DNA from: Hormiphora californensis | Taxonomy: Eukaryota > Ctenophora > Tentaculata > Cydippida > Pleurobrachiidae | Assembly: GCA_020137815.1 (NCBI GenBank) | Contig: CM035355.1 | Span: 6,615,097 to 6,679,096 of the forward strand | Direction of reading: 5' to 3' | Length of the DNA stretch: 64,000 bases | Part shown: positions 34,271 through 46,600 of the stretch, piece by piece | Numbering within the stretch: the first letter of the stretch is position 1 | Layout of the letters: every line of letters starts with the position of its first letter | Program-made: the position numbers and the translations under genes | Notes under the pieces: generated by a model | Seen by the model: only the letters and a program-made list of their open reading frames with translations | Told to the model about the DNA's origin: nothing | Databases searched by the model: none

Positions 34271-35066
34271 AGAGACCTGCGACCAAGCTTAATCGATTCA
34301 GAAGGTCCGATTTTGGGGGGTCTTCTGAGAGACATTTTGCTCCTACTCCAACCGTTTTTGCTGTAACTGCAAAAAACCAATTCTATGAAAAGGGGGAACA
34401 ACCCTATTCCAGTAGCCTGCTTCGGGCTGATTTCCCCCTTACTTGCTGATACCTTTTTCGCAGTTACAGCAAAAACGGTTGGAGTAGGAGCAAAATGTCT
34501 CTCAGAAGACCCCCCCAAAATCGGACCTTCTGAATCGATTAAGCTTGGTCCCAGGTCTCTACGATCATCCGTTTTGGAGATACAGGGAATTTCCCTCTTT
34601 TTCAAAAAGACGGGTTTCACAAAACAAGCTCTGTACACCACATCTTTGGCGGAAAAGTTCCAAAATTTTTGGGCCACATAGATAATCGTTTTGAGCAACT
34701 ATTTCCAGATTTTCATCTCTAATGAAGCATGGGAACATTCTCAGCCAGCGTGTCAAAGACGCAAAAAAGTAAACCGTTCTCATGGCCAGAAATAAGCTCC
34801 ATTTCAAAAATCCTTCTTTAGGCTTATTTACCTTTATATTCTCTTCAAATTCCAAAAATTTAATGTTTCTATCTCAAAAAAAGTGGTCCCGAGGTTAAAA
34901 ATTCCAACAAAAATTGAAAAAACGCCACTTTGAAAATAGGCTGTAGCAAAAATACGAATTCGACTTTAGGGCTAAAATTGCATAATTGAGGTCCATTTTG
35001 TATGGCCTAAACCCTGGTGAAGTCATTTGGTTGGGCACTCGATGATAAAAAACGCCAGGTGTACCC
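34271..35066 (-). mobile_element. Fold-back element family, copy lacking most of one arm
   Basis: Right end GCCAGGTGTACCC is followed by TTAA (35,067-35,070). One full arm and the central loop are present. The other arm stops after the inner ~100 bp (near AGAGACCTGCGACCAAGC). The loop is inverted relative to the 42.6-kb copy. Confidence 0.85.
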
Positions 35067-35461
35067 TTAATGCGCGGCGTCATTTTGCAGCGCAAACGGT
35101 ACATTTTAGCGCGTGTAACAAATTAACCTGCGCTTTTCAGCACTGATCTTGCCATGAGGTTGCGCGAAATACCCTTCAGAGATGACATCGCGCGCTTCGT
35201 TTTCGGTCCGGAGCGGGAGATGGCCCGAATTTGGGACACACTTTCCCAAACTCGTATATGTGTTTGTTTAACTTTTAAGAGATAAGAGATCAAGAGACAA
35301 GATCAGGAAAATGAACAAGATAAACCGCCTTTTTCCCATTGAAAATATAAAAGTTATGGATAGGTAATTTTTTTGAAAAAATAAAAATCACTTAAGTCTT
35401 AAAATTAAGTCAAAATCAAGTCTGCTCTGGTTCATGTCTCCATGCAAAATATATCAATTTT

Positions 35462-38400
35462 CTAGAACAGTCCGGTAATTTGGCCGGTTTCAGTGTCAAC
35501 ATCGATCTCATAATATGCAGGACGGGTAGGTAACCCGGGCATCGTACTGATCTGAAAACGGAAATACGTTAAACAAATGAACAGAGTTAAAAACTAAAAA
35601 ACCATTTGCCACATTGACATGTCACTTTGTCCCTCACAGAATTCTCTGCGATGGACAGTTTAGCAACTATAGATCCGAACATACCGTGCCAGCGAGTGGA
35701 TAAACAAAACCAGCCCCTGCACTGAGAATAACATCCTTTACGGGGACTGTGAACCCAGTTGGAACACCTTTCTTGGACACATCGCAGCTGAGAGACAGGT
35801 GGGTCTTGGCCATGCAGATGGGTAGGTTACCATATCCCTGCAGAGAGAGAGAGAGAGAGGAGTATAATTGTCACTCAATAAAGTCCATTTTTTATTCAAC
35901 TGTTCACCCCTCAACTCGTGCGTGTGCGATATTTTAATTTACGCCGCGCGCTACACGTTAACATGTGATAAACGCGCAAAACAATTCCGCGCACGACTTT
36001 GGGGGGTGAACAGTTGAAAAAAATGGAGTATACATGGTGGAGAATATCACGAATATAAATTTTTTAGCTGACCAAATCTCGTATAGACCGAGAAAATTGT
36101 GGAGTGTAATTTACACAGTTTGTCTGTTTGTATACACCTCTGTACATAAGTACCTGTTTTTCGAGTTTAGCAATTTTCTCTACGACCATCTCACTCAGCT
36201 CCACACCTTCCCCTCCGTAAATCCGTCTCACAATCTCATTCATCTTATCAACAAGGGGCCGCTCTAGCTCATACAGAAACTGGCGGGGGAGGGAGAGATT
36301 GTTAAAGCAAGACATGCTTTGACTTTGAGCTTTCTTATTTCCGTCAAAAAATAGATGCCCAAATCTAATTAAGAATCTTCAATAAATCAAAAATGTGTAA
36401 GATAATTTAACATGATGAGCAGCAACAAAAGTACCTTGAATTTTGACTCCTCTTTGCAGGCCTCAACAACAGCTTTAGCTAGTTCCACGGCCCCTTCCCC
36501 TCCCTTGGCCCAGTGATCACCTATAGCCGCTAACCCCTTCTGACCTACTGCATAATCTCGAACCATCTCCAACTCCTTATCGGTATCCGTGTGGAATCTA
36601 TGGGGATATGATGAATTAGGAAATTAGGGCACTGTTGGGATGACAAAAGGGGTCATCAGAGTGATTTATACTATATCATGGTTAGATTTGAAACCGCCAT
36701 ACGGACAAGGGGCCCTTTTTCGTGTGAAAAATTATCCTATATTCACCTCAGCATGCAGAAAATTTTGAGCCATAAATATTCAAATTTATATTTCCTCTGT
36801 GGGGCGGTCCCTTATGCCTAAGTATAATTATGTATACTGCGTTAAAATAAAAAAGAGGTTGTTTTAACCCTCTAACCCTCCCTTTACATTTGTAAAGGTA
36901 GGGTGCGAGGCGCCCGAAACACAGTCTAGCTAGGCAATTTTTTTCTTCGCTACATACATAAAAGCAAGTAAACAGAGTGCTCTATCACGCGACTCTTATC
37001 AGTGTCCAAAAACTCATATATTACCTTGTACCATAAGACTACTCTAGAACAAGTAAAGTCACGTTATATTGATGATAACGTACCAAAACACGAGTTTGCA
37101 TCTTATCTGTCTACTGCATTTTCTCTGCTTTTGAAGACCCGGCCTGTTCTACCACCGACGTTGTGATGTTTGTTCTCCATGCGACTCAATATATTAGGTC
37201 ATCCAATATTGATCTGGACTGGGTTATTGTGAGAGAACGGTATCAGATAGAGCCAAGCGGCCGGTTCCAGCGTCTTTCTCGGATATTTTTGGGTTGTACT
37301 AGCATGGTGGGAGCCTTCAAATGCCTGCTCTATGGTCTCACAGGCAATGAGTTTAGGCATTACTCTAGTTGCCGCTTTACGCCATTTTTCAACTCAATTT
37401 TGGACAAATTAGACCTACTTCCGGATAATTTGGACGGTTCTTAACCCTATACGTGTCTTATCAAATGGCTTGAGGTATTCCATGAACCTTCCTGAAATTT
37501 TTGGATAAAATTTCTAGCACTTGGAAGTGATTTTCGCAAGGTTTGGATAAGCTGAATTTTTAAACTTTTTACTCATATTGAAAAAAGCCGCCATGAGCTA
37601 AGTATCCATTGATTGATCGTAATAAAACTCACATTGGACCTAGAAAATTGTACTAAAGGCAAACCCAACCAACAATAGCCCTACCGCGCGCCACGCCAAA
37701 AAGCATCCCAATACCTACAGATTTTTTTTGGGTCGCGCCCGTTTTCGAAACTTTTCAAACTTCTCCAAATTTTACTTAACAACTTTTTCCAACTGTTCTT
37801 GCCACATTTCAGTCTTGATGGAAGTCTTTTGAGACTGCATTTTCTGCTGAAAATGAATCCTTCTTTTGCAATTATCTTGCTTTCAGATCCTTTTGCGGTA
37901 AAAGCTGTGTTCAAGGGTCAAATACCCAAACAGTGCGACAAAAGAGGGACAAAAGGTGGTTATTTGACTCTTGGACACACATAGCTTTTAGCGCAAAAAC
38001 ATTTGAAAGCAAGATAATGGCAAAATAAGGACTCATTCCCAGCACTGGGCTAGCAGAAAACGTAGCTTTAAATGGTGTCTATCAAAACCATAAGACAAAA
38101 CACAATTAGAAAGTTAAAAGTACTGAAGTTTGTGAAGTTTTGAAAGCACAAGCGTGAAGCGAAGTTAAGGTGTTGGGATGCTTTCGGATCAATAAATTAC
38201 CGAATTCTTAATAGCGTTTAGTAACACCCTTCTCTTCAGATTATCGCAACCTGAACCAGGGAAAATCTTTTCATAAAGATGAATTAACTGAAGGGTTCCG
38301 CTGTTCTGACTCAGTCAAGGGAGACGATGCAGGGGAATCAAATCATCAAGATCAGGTATGAACAGTTTAATATCACTAGTATGGCTGGGGTGATCATACC

Positions 38401-38536
38401 AATATATGCCCCTCTCGACGTATCCTTCTCGATGTGTCCCTCTCGATGTGTCGCCCCTTTTTTTCTCTCTCTCGGCTTTCCATTTCTCTATTTCCTCATC
38501 TCTGTCTCTCTCTGTCTCTCTCTGTCTCTCTCTGTG

Positions 38537-38576
<40 letters not shown>

Positions 38577-38591
38577 GCTCTCTATCTCTCG

Positions 38592-38666
<75 letters not shown>

Positions 38667-40586
38667 GCTCTCTATCTCTCGCTCTCTATCTCTGCTCTCT
38701 ATCCCTTTCTCATTCTCATTCCCTCTGCAAATTGCAGACTGCAATTCTCTCATTCCTTAATTCTTTCCTTCTTTCATTCTTTCATTCCCTCATTACATAA
38801 TTCTCTCATAATTCTCTCATAATTCTCTCATTACATAGTTCTCTCATTTAATTCTGTCATTCTGTCATTCTTTAATTCTCTCTCTGTCATTCTCTCATTC
38901 TGTCATTCTGTCATTCTCTCTCTGTCATTCTCTCTGTAAATGTCTTGGTTATTCTCTCTGTCATTCCCTTTGTCATTCCCGTTGTCACAATTGTTGCCAT
39001 TCTCTCTGTAATGTCAAGGTACACCCGGTACACGCTTTATATTAAAGTGGCGTCATTGCAATGCCGATTGCCGTCACTGCCATATAACGGGGGGCCAAAA
39101 AAAAAAGCCAAACCCGCCCTGAAATCTGGGTCTGATCTGCCTTTTTTTTGATCTGGCTTTTTTTGGCTTTTTTTGATCTGACTTTTTTTTTTGGCTTTTT
39201 CTGATCTGGCTTTTTTGATCTGGCTTTTTTATATCAAACTTTTTTGGTATATATCTTTTCCCTATCGATATAAAATGGTAAAACTAGATCAAAGAAGCCA
39301 TTTGAAAGTGTTTTTGATGTCATACAGGCCATATATTGTCAGAATTACATGCCAAAAAAGCCAAACCCGCCCTAAATCTGGGATTGATCTGGCTTTTTTG
39401 GCCTTGCCCCCCCCCCCCCATAACATTTATTATTACTCCTCTGGCGTCTCAATCTGACTTGAACCACATCCCCGTTAGAGCCTACCATTTCGTGACATGT
39501 CGCCAGGAATCGAACCCCGCCTGCAAGAACCGCTACATTAAATCAGGTGGAAACAGCATGCGAAGAATGAGTAATGAGAGAGTGAGGACAGAGTCATCGA
39601 ATACTTCGATAAATAGTCTCAGTAACACACAAAGTCGCCGCTATTCTAAACAAGTGGATGCCCCTACTAAGTAAGTGTGTAAGATGGTTGGCAGGATGGA
39701 GGGGGTTGTCAAGATAACCAAATATCACCATGACAAGCACGGGTTACATGATAGTAAACTGGGGATGGTGTGGATTGTAGATGTGGTTTTGTGCCCTAAA
39801 TTGGGGGTTTGTGCCCTAAAGTGTGGTTGTGTGCCCTAAATCTATCAACTTCCTCTCCAGATATTTGATATGTTTCGGAACCTCCGAGATACAAGTCCCC
39901 AGTTACCTCCCAATCTAGTAGAGAACATGATAGGCATGCTACGATCCTCAAAACTCTACACCACCGGATCCACCAGTCTAACAGAGGATCCAGAGGCGCT
40001 GGGTTTCATGGCTGGGCTCATGGACGGTCGGAATTCCAGACCATCCCTCACCGGGGACACCATCTTATCACACAGAGGTACTATCTTATCACACAGTTGC
40101 AGCTGTTATTTCTCCTCCCCTTTTTGCTCCTTCATCATCCCCCTTTCTCCTCCCATAGGGCTCAATACTAATTACTAAATCATCCTCCCCCAATAATAGC
40201 GTACCCCCTCTCTAGGGACCAATACTACACAGTGGACGATGGAAATCAGGAACTATCCCCGGATACAATAGATTGGACAGTAGACAGACCGATTCTCACA
40301 TCCCTAACTTACTCGAGCTATAATAACGGAACTTGCAACTGTGAGGCAGCAAACTCGTCTGGTACTGTAACCAGCACTGATGCGATCTATCATCTACCAA
40401 TATGGAGGTAAATGAGTGGGTCGGGTAATTGGTTGGGTAATTGATGTGGTAACTGATTGGGTAACTGGTTGGGTAACTGGTTGGGTAACTGGTTGGGTAA
40501 CTGATTGGGTAACTGGTTGGGTAACTGGTTGGGTAACTGGTTGGGTAACTGTTTGGGTAACTGGTTGGGTAATTGGTTGGGTAATT

Positions 40587-40630
<44 letters not shown>

Positions 40631-43600
40631 GAGAGAGAGAGAGTGAGATGGAGACAGAGTGAGATGGAGACAGAATGAGATAGAGAAAGAGTGAGATAGA
40701 GACAGAGTGAGATGGAGACAGAATGATATGGAGACAGAGTGAGATGGAGACAGAGTGAGATAATGTGCAGAGATCTAACCCCATCAATCATCATCCCCCA
40801 GGTGTATCATGTACAGAGATCTAACCCCATCATCCCCCAGGTGTATCATGTACAGAGATCTAACCCCATCATCCCCCTTGAGGAACTGCGGACTCATTAA
40901 TGCGTTTTCAATTTAACGGTGAGTTTAAGTTGCTGCACAAATTAATCATTCCAGCCATTATACAGTCAACACAGGACATCATGAACACTTTTATTAGTTT
41001 CAATCATTAGACGGATGCTTGTTTCTTTTCTGTAGTGGTTTCATTCCTGTATACATAGTTGCTCCATCCGTCTCTATTGCCACTTTTCAGGTGTTTACCC
41101 AAAAAATGGAAAGAATATAATGATACCAAATTTAAACGGAAGAACTGTCAATGCCTCTATTGATAAAATGGCTCGAAAGGAGGAAGGATATGAAACAGAC
41201 CAAAGGCCAAAGAATCAAGACGATGAAGACAATCAATTGCAAGGTAAGCACGCCAGGGGATGTGTGTATAATTATAGCAGACCTGGGGACGTTTTGTAGC
41301 ACGCCAGGGGGATGTGTGTATAATTAAAGCAGACCTGGGGACGTTTTGTAGCAGCCAGGGGGATGTGTGTATAATTATAGCAGACCTGGGGACGTTTTGT
41401 AGCACGCCAGGGGGATGTGTGTATAACAATTATAGCAGACCTGGGGACGTTTTGTAGCACGCCAGGGAGATGTGTGTATAATTTTATCAGACCTGGGGAC
41501 GTTTTGTAGCACGCCAGGGGATGTATGTATAATTATAGCAGACCTGGGGACGTTTTGTAGTAGCCCGGGGGATGTGTGTATAATTGTAGCAGGCCTGGGG
41601 ACGTTTTGTAGCAGCCCAGGGGGATGTGTGTATAATTTTAGCAGACCTGGGGACGTTTTGTAGCACGCCAGGGGGATGTGTGTATAATTTTAGCAGACCT
41701 GGGGACGTTTTGTAGCAGCCCGGGACATGTGTGTATAATTGTAACAGACCTGGGGACGTTTTGTAGCAGCCAGGGGATGTATGTATAATTATAGCAGACC
41801 TGGGGACGTTTTGTAGCAGCCCAGGGGATTCTTCTGGGCTGCTACAAAACGTCCCCAGGTAACTCACTCTCTTTTCCATAGGTTGGTTGGCGGTTGCTGT
41901 GGTAACTCACTCTTTCTTCCTTGGGTTGGTTTCTATGGTAACACACTCTATCTTCCTTAGGTTGGGTTCTATGGTAACCCGCTCTCTTCCTTAGCTTGGA
42001 TCTGAACACCATCACTAACTCCTTCCCTGCAGGATCTGTCCCGACTCCTTCCCCAGAATCTACCCCCTCGATCTATCATTAGAGACACCACAGAGGGGTT
42101 TAATGGAATGGGTTTGGGGGTTTAATTTGTCTCCCATCGGCTTAGGAGATTGGGGGTGAGGGGGTTCTCTCTCGCCTCCGTCCTCCTTTTATCTTACCAA
42201 CCAATTATTTTAACTCAATACCTTTGCTCTGTATTTTATAGGGTGCACCAGAGAACTTGCTAATGGAAGACTTGTTTCAGGTTATCAAAGAAAGCCACAA
42301 GCAATGGAAGTTTACCATCTTTACTCCAATTGCTGTCTCCGGTCCCGATCAAGTCCCTGTATTGTGTGCGAGGAAGATAAAACTAATAGAGAGACTGTGA
42401 GAGACTTGTGTGTGTGTGTGTGTGTGGGTGTGTGTTTGTGAGAGAGAGAGAGAGAGAGTGAGAGAGAGAGTGTGTGTGTGTGTGTGTGTTTAGTGTTAAG
42501 TGTTTACTATGTGTAATGTTGATTGTACATTTTACTAATTTCTCACAAGCAATATCGTATATCAAGTGTTTCGGTTTAAGGGTACACCTGGCGTTTTTCA
42601 TCATCGAGTGCCCAACCAAATGACTTCACCAGGGTTTAGGCCATACAAAATGGACCTCAAATATGCAATTTTAGCCCTAAAGTCGAATTCATATTTTTGC
42701 TACAGCCTATTTTCAAAGTGGCGTTTTTTCAATTTTTGGTGGAATTTTTAACCTCAGGACCACTTTTTTTGAGATAGAAACATTAAATTCTTGGAATTTG
42801 AAGAGAATATAAAGGTAAATAAGCCCAAAGAAGGATTTTTGAAATGGAGCTTATTTCTGGCCATGAGAACGGTTTACTTTTTTGCTTCTTTGACACGGTG
42901 GCTGAGAATGTTCCCATGCTTCATTAGAGATGAAAATCTGGAAATAGTTGCTCAAAACGATTATCTATGTGGCCCAAAAATTTTGGAACTTTCCCGCCAA
43001 AGATGTGGTGTACAGGGCTTGTTTTGTGAAACCCATCTTTTTGAAAAAGAGGGAAATTCCCTGTATCTCAAAAACGGATGATCGTAGAGACCTGCGACCA
43101 AGCTTAATCGATTCAGAAGGTCCGATTTTGGGGGGGTCTTCTGAGAGACATTTTGCTCCTACTCCAACCGTTTTTGCTGTAATTGCGAAAAAGGTATCAG
43201 TAAGTAAGGGGGAAATCAGCCCGAAGCAGGCTACTGGAATAGAGTTGTTCCCCCTTTTCATAGAATTGGTTTTTTGCAAGTACAGCAAAAACGGTTGGAG
43301 TAGGAGCAAAATGTCTCTCAGAAGACCCCCCCAAAATCGGACCTTCTGAATCGATTAAGCTTGGTCGCAGGTCTCTACGATCATCCGTTTTTGAGATACA
43401 GGGAATTTCCCTCTTTTTCAAAAAGATGGGTTTCACAAAACAAGCCCTGTACACCACATCTTTGGCGGGAAAGTTCCAAAATTTTTGGGCCACATAGATA
43501 ATCGTTTTGAGCAACTATTTCTAGATTTTCATCTCTAATGAAGCATGGGAACATTCTCAGCCAGCGTGTCAAAGAAGCAAAAAAGTAAACCGTTCTCATG

Positions 43601-46600
43601 GCCAGAAATAAGCTCCATTTCAAAAATCCTTCTTTGGGCTTATTTACCTTTATATTCTCTTCAAATTCCAAGAATTTAATGTTTCTATCTCAAAAAAAGT
43701 GGTCCTGAGGTTAAAAATTCCACCAAAAATTGAAAAAACGCCACTTTGAAAATAGGCTGTAGCAAAAATATGAATTCGACTTTAGGGCTAAAATTGCATA
43801 TTTGAGGTCCATTTTGTATGGCCTAAACCCTGGTGAAGTCATTTGGTTGGGCACTCGATGATGAAAAACGCCAGGTGTACCCTTAATTAACAATGAATAA
43901 ATGATGAACAATACAACGGTGATGACAGATGAATGTTTTTCATTTTCGGGGATGTGGATTTTGGAACAACCAGTCACCAGATCCTTTGTTTCAAACAAAG
44001 AGAAGTGCGCGTACGCGCGATTTCACTCACTGCTGACCATCCCAACCCATATTAAAACCCAACTCTTGTACGTAACGCGCGATGACTTGATTTAAGGGCT
44101 ATTTTAGCTTGGGTTTTCGTTTAGCTAACATTTAAAGTTCGATTCATGTCATTTAGACGTCTAAAACGTACAAAAACGGGCATTAAGTGCGTAAGACGAA
44201 ATTTTGGCAAAAAGCCAATTTTTGAGAGTGAAGATGGAATGTAAAAGCTTCAATTATGGTTGCATCGTGTTCGGGCTTTAAAATTGATCTAGGAACAACG
44301 GTCAAACCGATCATCTGTCCCCAATAGACAAAATGCCATGACATATTCAATCTTCCATAGTGCCACAGTTTATTCTTGCGTAAAGCGGCAACTGGAGTAA
44401 TGCCTAAACTCATTGCCTGTGAGACCATAGAGCAGGCATGTGAAGGCTGCCACCATGCTAGTCCAACCCAAAAATATCCAAGGAAGACGCTAAAACCGGC
44501 AGCTTGACTCTATCTGATACTGTTCTCTCACAATAACCAAGTCCAGATCAATATTGGATGACCTAATATCAATATTATTGTTAAATGTTTTTGAAGTTAT
44601 CACCCCGAACTCGTGCGTGTGTGATATATTTAAATATTTCTTTTTGACGAGTGCACCACACGTTCTCATGTGATAGGCACAGAAAACATATCCGCACACG
44701 AATCAACTCTAAAAAATCCGCCCTAAAATGAACTCTTCCCATTTTTAGAGCAGCACCATGGTTTCCGAAGTTCCGGTTCCGCTGAATTTTGGTCGGCAAC
44801 TCCTAAAATTGTCCCGGTTTAACGACTTCGTCCTCACGGCCGGTGGAGGTGTGGAATTGAAGGGAAATTCCATGATTCTCTCCTTCAACAGCCCAGTCAT
44901 AATGGACTTGGTCAGTCAACAGGGGTGTATGGCTGTTGATTTTGAGGAATTTGGTGAGGACACCGTGAGAGCTGTTCTTCTCTCCTGCTACACTGGCACT
45001 GCTTCCATCACCAGGGACAATTTTAGGGAAACTAACAAGATGGCTATAGCTTTGAAGATCGAGTGGTTGAGGGAGTGCTGTTTGGAGTATTTCCGCGAAA
45101 TGTGTAAGGGAGCAACGGCCGAGGAGCATTTACAAGCGCTCTTTCTGGAGGCAGAATACGTAGTCAGAGAGGCAAATGATCGCTCTTTAGCAGAAGCTTT
45201 AGGCAGTAGTCTGTCCAAGGAAGTAAAAGGTGCGCTTGTGAAAAAGTTTGCTCCTGAAATGAGGAATTCTGTTTCTTATGCCAATACCTGCCTCAATATC
45301 TCTCTTATTGATACATTTGCTGTGGTGGTAGAATCGCTGAGAGAAAGCAAGAAGGCCACCGGAAATTTGGAAATCACTGGAGCGGATAGAAGGATTCTAA
45401 CGTTCGACAGTCTAGTGGCTTATCGAGGTGGAGATCAAGCAGGATTTGAGGAACTGGTGAATTTGATAGAGGATTCGGACGATGAGCGGATCTTGATGAT
45501 TTTGTGGAGAGTTTGTCGGAACAAGAACATCCCTCTCCCTCTTGAGAATTTAGAAATGAAGTCCCCTGTTCTTAACTGTTTCTTGGATGGAAGTGAGTTA
45601 CTAAAATGTGAATCACCAAAGGTCTTGCTTGAGACACTGCTGGGTGATGATCGAGTAACAAACTATGAAACTTTCATTGATGCAGTCGCGTTCTGGGAGT
45701 TTTACAATCCAAATGTGATTTGGAACTCTCCTCCACCGAATAACATTGACCAAATCTTTATAAAGGACAAATTGTGGATATTGAATAGGCAGTCTTTTAC
45801 AAACGTAGATCACCATATCTTGGAGCCACTAATTAAAGCAAAAGATAAGTTAGGCAGGCCACATTTTACTGCTATCTTTTCAAAGGAACTGCAAAAACTA
45901 TCGTTCACATGCTCAAGAACATTTAAAGAAGTTGAGGGTGTTTCAAGTGGATGTCTGTATCCGTACAGTGAGGAGGGAAATAGCTTTGAAACATCATTTA
46001 GTACAGAAAAAAGATACAATTTTCTAATGTCCAACCAACAGAGAAAAGGCTTGTAAACTTGGTACAGGGGCTTGCTGGATTGGAGCTCAATTTACACCAG
46101 ACCCGAATAAGCTGTTTACAGTCACAATTGTTAAAAATCAAACTGCTGCTGAAAAGCTAAGCCCCTCTGGGCATTATCACTTCGACGACTTAAAGCGAGT
46201 GCACTTCTACTGGAACCCAAGCTTTCGAAACGAACCTGGCGGAAAGTTCTACAACAAAAATGTTCTGATTCCTCTTGGCTGGTGGCATGGAAACTGCAAC
46301 TGGACATTTTATGAAATTTTTGGAAGCTATTACACCCTAGTGAGGAAGGATAATAAACCAAAACAGTGATATGGATCATCAAGATGTTGCTTTAGTTGAT
46401 CTTGTTATGTATTACAGTACGTTAGAATGATCTATCCCCAAATTATTATTCACCAAATCCCAGAGTTGTAATAATATCATACCTGTTGACACAGACCTAC
46501 AACAGGAACTCCAAATTGTCGTAGATTGTCCATCTGTTTGCCCAGGTGACATAGACCCTTCTCTAGCAGATCCAGGTTCTCTTCTCGGTATTCCGCTGCT

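Noticed and set aside
41244-41860. Coding frames through the 55-bp array ([11 protein letters not shown]...)
   Set aside because: Intronic repeat following a clear donor; the frame is open only because of the repeat phase.
42242-42403. A clear extra exon of the nested gene
   Set aside because: Open in two frames, but the frame that fits the upstream phase runs into a GT microsatellite. Kept only as a possible alternative end.
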